From: Zonotrichia leucophrys gambelii
Lineage: Eukaryota; Chordata; Aves; Passeriformes; Passerellidae
Length of the DNA stretch: 64,000 nucleotides
NCBI RefSeq assembly: GCF_028769735.1
Contig: NC_088172.1
Span: forward strand, 60,853,075-60,917,074
Direction: 5' to 3'
Below are positions 60,947-64,000 of this stretch, in pieces. How positions within the stretch are numbered: position 1 is the first letter of the stretch; each line of letters starts with the position of its first letter. The position numbers were made by a program, and so were the translations under genes. The notes under the pieces were generated by a model. The model worked only from the letters and a program-made list of their open reading frames with translations. It did not search any database and had not been told where the DNA came from.

Positions 60947-63023
60947 CAAGCAAGATAAAATAATATGCTTCTGAAAAATACCATATGATGAATTAACTGT
61001 TGTTTGGCAAAATTACTAACAGAGCCATCAGCAATACCATTAGTGCTAGTGGTTTTTTTTTTCTCTTGGATTTCAAAATGTTTCTTTGAGGAAGACAGTA
61101 CTCTTTTCCAGATGGGGGAAATGATGCACAGAGAAGGAAGTGACTTTGCTAATTTTGGAGCTTACATCTTAACTAATCTGTATTTAAAAGACTATAATGT
61201 TTTTTTTACATTTTCCTCACAAATATTTTTTCTCACATTTAAAGGAGAACAGTGTTAGAAAAAAAAATGCTAGCACAAGACAGATTGCAATGGCCTGGGT
61301 TTATTTTGATTAAATTATTTCAAAAACATCAAAATACATCTATATAGGGTTTAAATTTAAATAATCAAAACAAAAACAGCTTGCACATCACATATAATGA
61401 TGCGCACGTAGACACATAATCTTGTGTTTTGGTCTACGAAACTAGATTTAGCTTTCCTATAGTCTCAAGTTTCATTGCTGAAAAGTTAGATTATCTAAAT
61501 TGATTTTTGCCTGCAGCACTCATGACTGCAAATCACCTCTGAGCAGACCTGACCGAAATATTATTCTTATCAAATTCCTCTAAGTGAAGAATTATAACTT
61601 TGATAGCCTCAGCCCTTATTCCTAGAAAAGGCTGGTACTGTCATGAAACCTGCACTCATTTAGTGTACCTTACAGAATAGGACTTGTCAAGAGTCCAAAA
61701 GCTTCGGAAGCAGCTCCTGTGACACAGAGGCTGTGATCTGAGATAAAGTGCCAGAGCTGAGCAGAGCAGACTCCTGCATGCAGCTTTCTCCTCTCTTCCC
61801 ATGCCTTCTGCAAAGGACACTTCAACTGGGCGGAAGCTGTTGGGGGCCAGACCTTGTGTCATATTCCATGTCAGTCAGGAGCAGGTTTTGAAGACTGATA
61901 TTTCTCTGCTCAAGCAGGAATGGGTATAAAGTCCCTCTTGACCGGCTGAGAGAAAGAAAAGGAAGATAAGATACATCAGCTCTAGGATCAGAAAACATTT
62001 TGAGCTCTAAGAAGGCTTAGTATATTTTCAGATATGTTGACTGACAGCTCACAATTCCCACTGAAGTTGTAGAACATGCATCCCCAAAAAAATCAGCCCT
62101 TTCTCTGTCCTTGCAGTTGTGTGAACTGCCTATTTGACCTCTCCAGCTGACAAAAACTTGATAATTTTGTTTTAAATAATTTTCAGTCCTGCCATCCTCC
62201 ATACTGAGGAATATCTCAGTAACATATTACAAAAAAATTCCCCACCTTTTCAATTCAATATTAGGGTTGCCTTGTGCTTTTCCAAGAGATGGAAGTTGGC
62301 AAAAGAAACTCAGGAAATTAATGAAAGTACAGACTGTGCTTCTCTAGAGCTGGCACTAGGCACAGAGAGCTTCCTGGATACAGGAGTGCAGTTGGTACCT
62401 CAGCTATGCCTGTGCTGAGGATTGATAAGCTGATTCAGCTTGACAGGGATATGATTGAATTGTTTCAGAGAATGAGGCAGGGCTGCAATTACTCTGCAGT
62501 TGTGGTAGAGAGTCCCTGTTCTTAGATTTTGGTGTATGACAGTGATGATGTGGGAGAGATCAAGTCTGTGCAGTGAGGAGATGTGGTAGCTGTGTGAGTA
62601 CCCACAGAGCAGGGCTCTCTCTGCAAGGCAGGACAAGACACCATGCTCTGGGATAACAGTGCCTGGTCAGAAGCATGGCAATACACAACAGAAGCAGAGC
62701 AGTACATAGAAATCTGTCCATTAGTGAGGACAGCATGCAAAGATGACCACTGTGCTTGAAAACATATTGATCATTTATTTATAGCAGAAAGTTCGGTGTT
62801 CACAGTTCAACAAATGTATGTTGATGACTATCCACAAGATCTTTTACTTTAGCAAAATATGTATGGCTTGCTTTGAGCTGTGTTGTTCAGAAAGGAACTA
62901 CATGGATTTGTGTTGGGACATGGTCAGTAGTGACTCAGACCCAGCAAGGGAAGAGCTTCCCCAGTAGTTACCCTTCCCTCCTCAGCTTTCAGGTCCAAGT
63001 CACTGTGGACATGTTTCTGCGAG
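60947..63023. other. Unique DNA, no gene seen
   Basis: No recognisable exon or repeat. The sequence becomes less AT-rich from about 62.3 kb towards the CR1 that closes the window; this part was read on both strands and not recognised. Open frames are up to 84 codons. Confidence 0.5.
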
Positions 63024-63052
63024 GTCCCACCTGACTAACCTGACCTCCTTTT

Positions 63053-63247
63053 ATGACCAGGTGGGTGAGGGGAAGCCTGTGGATGTTGTCTACCTGGACT
63101 TCAGCAGGTAAGGGGAAGGATGTTGTCTACCTGGACTTCAGCAAAGACTTTGACAGCATCCCTCATAGCACACACCTGAAAAATCTGTCATCCCACGGCT
63201 TTGCTGGGTTAAGAACTGGCTGGGCAGTCGGGCCCAGAGAGTGGTGA
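63053..63247 (+). pseudogene. CR1 reverse transcriptase fragment (palm) with internal duplication
   Basis: The 64-codon frame carries KDVVYLDFSKDFDSIPHSTH, the conserved reverse transcriptase motif around the first catalytic aspartate (the D of YLDFSKAFD in active copies). A preceding copy of the same DNA is present in another frame because of the tandem duplication at 63068-63143. The frame ends at WAVGPREW, after which homology continues in another frame. Confidence 0.8.
63068..63143 (+). repeat. Internal tandem duplication inside CR1
   Basis: The segment AGGGGAAG...GGATGTTGTCTACCTGGA...TTCAGCA occurs twice. The first copy is 63068-63106 and the second 63111-63143; the second lacks six bases (CCTGTG). 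The 26-base core from GGATGTTG to CAGCA is identical in both (63081-63106 and 63118-63143). The duplication puts the reverse transcriptase palm out of frame. Confidence 0.9.
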
Positions 63248-63637
63248 TGAATGGTGCCATGCCCAGTTGGCAGTGAGTCACCAGTGGTGTCCCCAGGGAT
63301 CAGGGCTGGGGCCAGTCCTGTTTAATATATTCATGGGTGATCTGGATGAGGGGATTGAGCCTACCATGAGCAGATTTGCAGATTAAACCAAGCTGAGAGG
63401 CAGTGTTGATCTGCTGGAGGGTAGGAGGGCTCTGCAGAGGGCCCTGGACAGGCTGGATAGATGGGCCAAATCCAACAATATGAAGTTTAACAAAACCTAA
63501 GTGCTGGGTCCTGCACCTTGGCCACAACAACCCCCTAGTGCTACAGGCTGGAGCTGGCATGGCTGGGCAGCAGTGGGCAGAAAGGGACCTGGGGGTACTG
63601 GTTGGCAGCAGACTGGTCATGAGCCACATGTGCCCAC

Positions 63638-63942
63638 ATGGCCAGGAAGGCCAAGGGCATCCTGGCCTGTATCGGGAATAGTGTGGCCAGCAGGAGTAGG
63701 GAAGTCATTCTTCCTCTGTGCTCAGCATTGGTGAGGCAGCACCTTGAGTGCTGTGTCCAGTGCTGGGCCCCCAGTTTAGGAAGGATGTTGAGATGCTGGA
63801 GAATGTCCAGAGAAGGGCTACAAGACTGCTGAAGGGTCTAGAACACAAGCCCAATGAGGAGCAGATGAGAGACCGGAGATTATTTAGACTGAAGAAAGGG
63901 ACGCTCAGGGAAAACCTGATTTCTCCCTACAACTGCACTTAA
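63638..63942 (+). pseudogene. CR1 ORF2 C-terminal fragments in two frames
   Basis: Two overlapping frames (63638-63832 and 63748-63942) share the coding. The first holds [20 protein letters not shown] and [20 protein letters not shown]. The second takes over as [20 protein letters not shown] then EHKPNEEQMRDRRLFRLKKG. The change of frame near 63.77 kb marks a 1- or 2-base indel. These correspond to the block that follows the reverse transcriptase catalytic core. Confidence 0.85.
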
Positions 63943-64000
63943 GGAAGCTGCAGCCAGGTGTGGATCAGAGTCTTCTCCCAGGAAACCAGCAAGAGTACAA

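Larger units (their letters stand above)
63024..64000 (+). mobile_element. CR1 LINE, reverse transcriptase region onward, cut by the window end
   Basis: The copy starts at GGTCCCACCTGACTAACCTG and follows the CR1 ORF2 order. First come the VDVVYLDFS motif of the reverse transcriptase palm, [13 protein letters not shown] and the LFNIF-type segment. Then come the catalytic FADD region, [14 protein letters not shown] helix, the LGHNNPL...YRLELAWL block, [40 protein letters not shown] and LKGLEHKP. It runs off the window before the C-terminus and tail. It retains more of the reverse transcriptase than the other copies in the window but is inactive: an internal tandem duplication, frameshifts and stops break it. 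The strand and order suggest a normal 5'-truncated insertion whose 3' end lies beyond position 64000. Confidence 0.95.

Noticed and set aside
1..64000. Prokaryotic-type systems (operons, CRISPR arrays, phage or defence islands)
   Set aside because: Coding density is near zero, no regularly spaced direct repeats with spacers exist, and the repeats present are vertebrate CR1 and LTR types.

Overview
The window is a stretch of AT-rich vertebrate intergenic or intronic DNA, most likely from a bird. The main evidence is the interspersed repeats. They are dominated by 5'-truncated CR1 LINEs, several ending in the CR1-type tail (for example TTCTATGATTCTATG), plus three candidate solo LTRs of endogenous retroviruses. 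There are no Alu/L1-type elements and no dense prokaryotic-style gene packing. CR1s also occur in crocodilians and turtles, so 'bird' is a strong inference rather than proof; the order of bird cannot be fixed.

I find no intact protein-coding gene, tRNA, rRNA or CRISPR array. Nearly all open frames are 60-110 codons, overlap one another on both strands, and look like chance. The only frames with recognisable homology are eroded CR1 reverse transcriptase/endonuclease fragments. The longest unexplained frame is 180 codons (38261-38803, minus strand) and I do not recognise it.

Layout: 1-3097 AT-rich unique DNA; 3098-3653 CR1 tail (+); 3654-19498 long AT-rich unique stretch with microsatellites and a 25-bp tandem duplication; 19499-19692 a GAGAA pentamer microsatellite; 19693-22279 unique; 22280-23167 CR1 (+); 23168-29149 unique; 29150-30215 CR1 (-), the longest copy that is wholly inside the window; 30216-33535 unique; 33536-33678 short CR1 fragment (-); 33679-37535 unique; 37536-37844 probable solo LTR (-); 39180-39265 CR1 tail (+); 40486-41010 CR1 ORF2 endonuclease-domain fragment (-); 42127-42159 perfect hairpin; 46647-47577 candidate solo LTR (+); 47578-57807 unique, with a GC-richer block near its end; about 57808-58546 candidate LTR (-); 60436-60946 rearranged CR1 (+); 63024-64000 CR1 (+), cut by the window end.

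Nothing here looks like a working multi-gene system. The features most worth a second look are the out-of-order CR1 at 60.4 kb, the isolated CR1 endonuclease piece at 40.5-41.0 kb, the CR1 with an internal tandem duplication at 63.07 kb, the three LTR candidates with visible promoter/poly(A) elements, and the unexplained ORF/splice-donor region at 38.3-38.8 kb.
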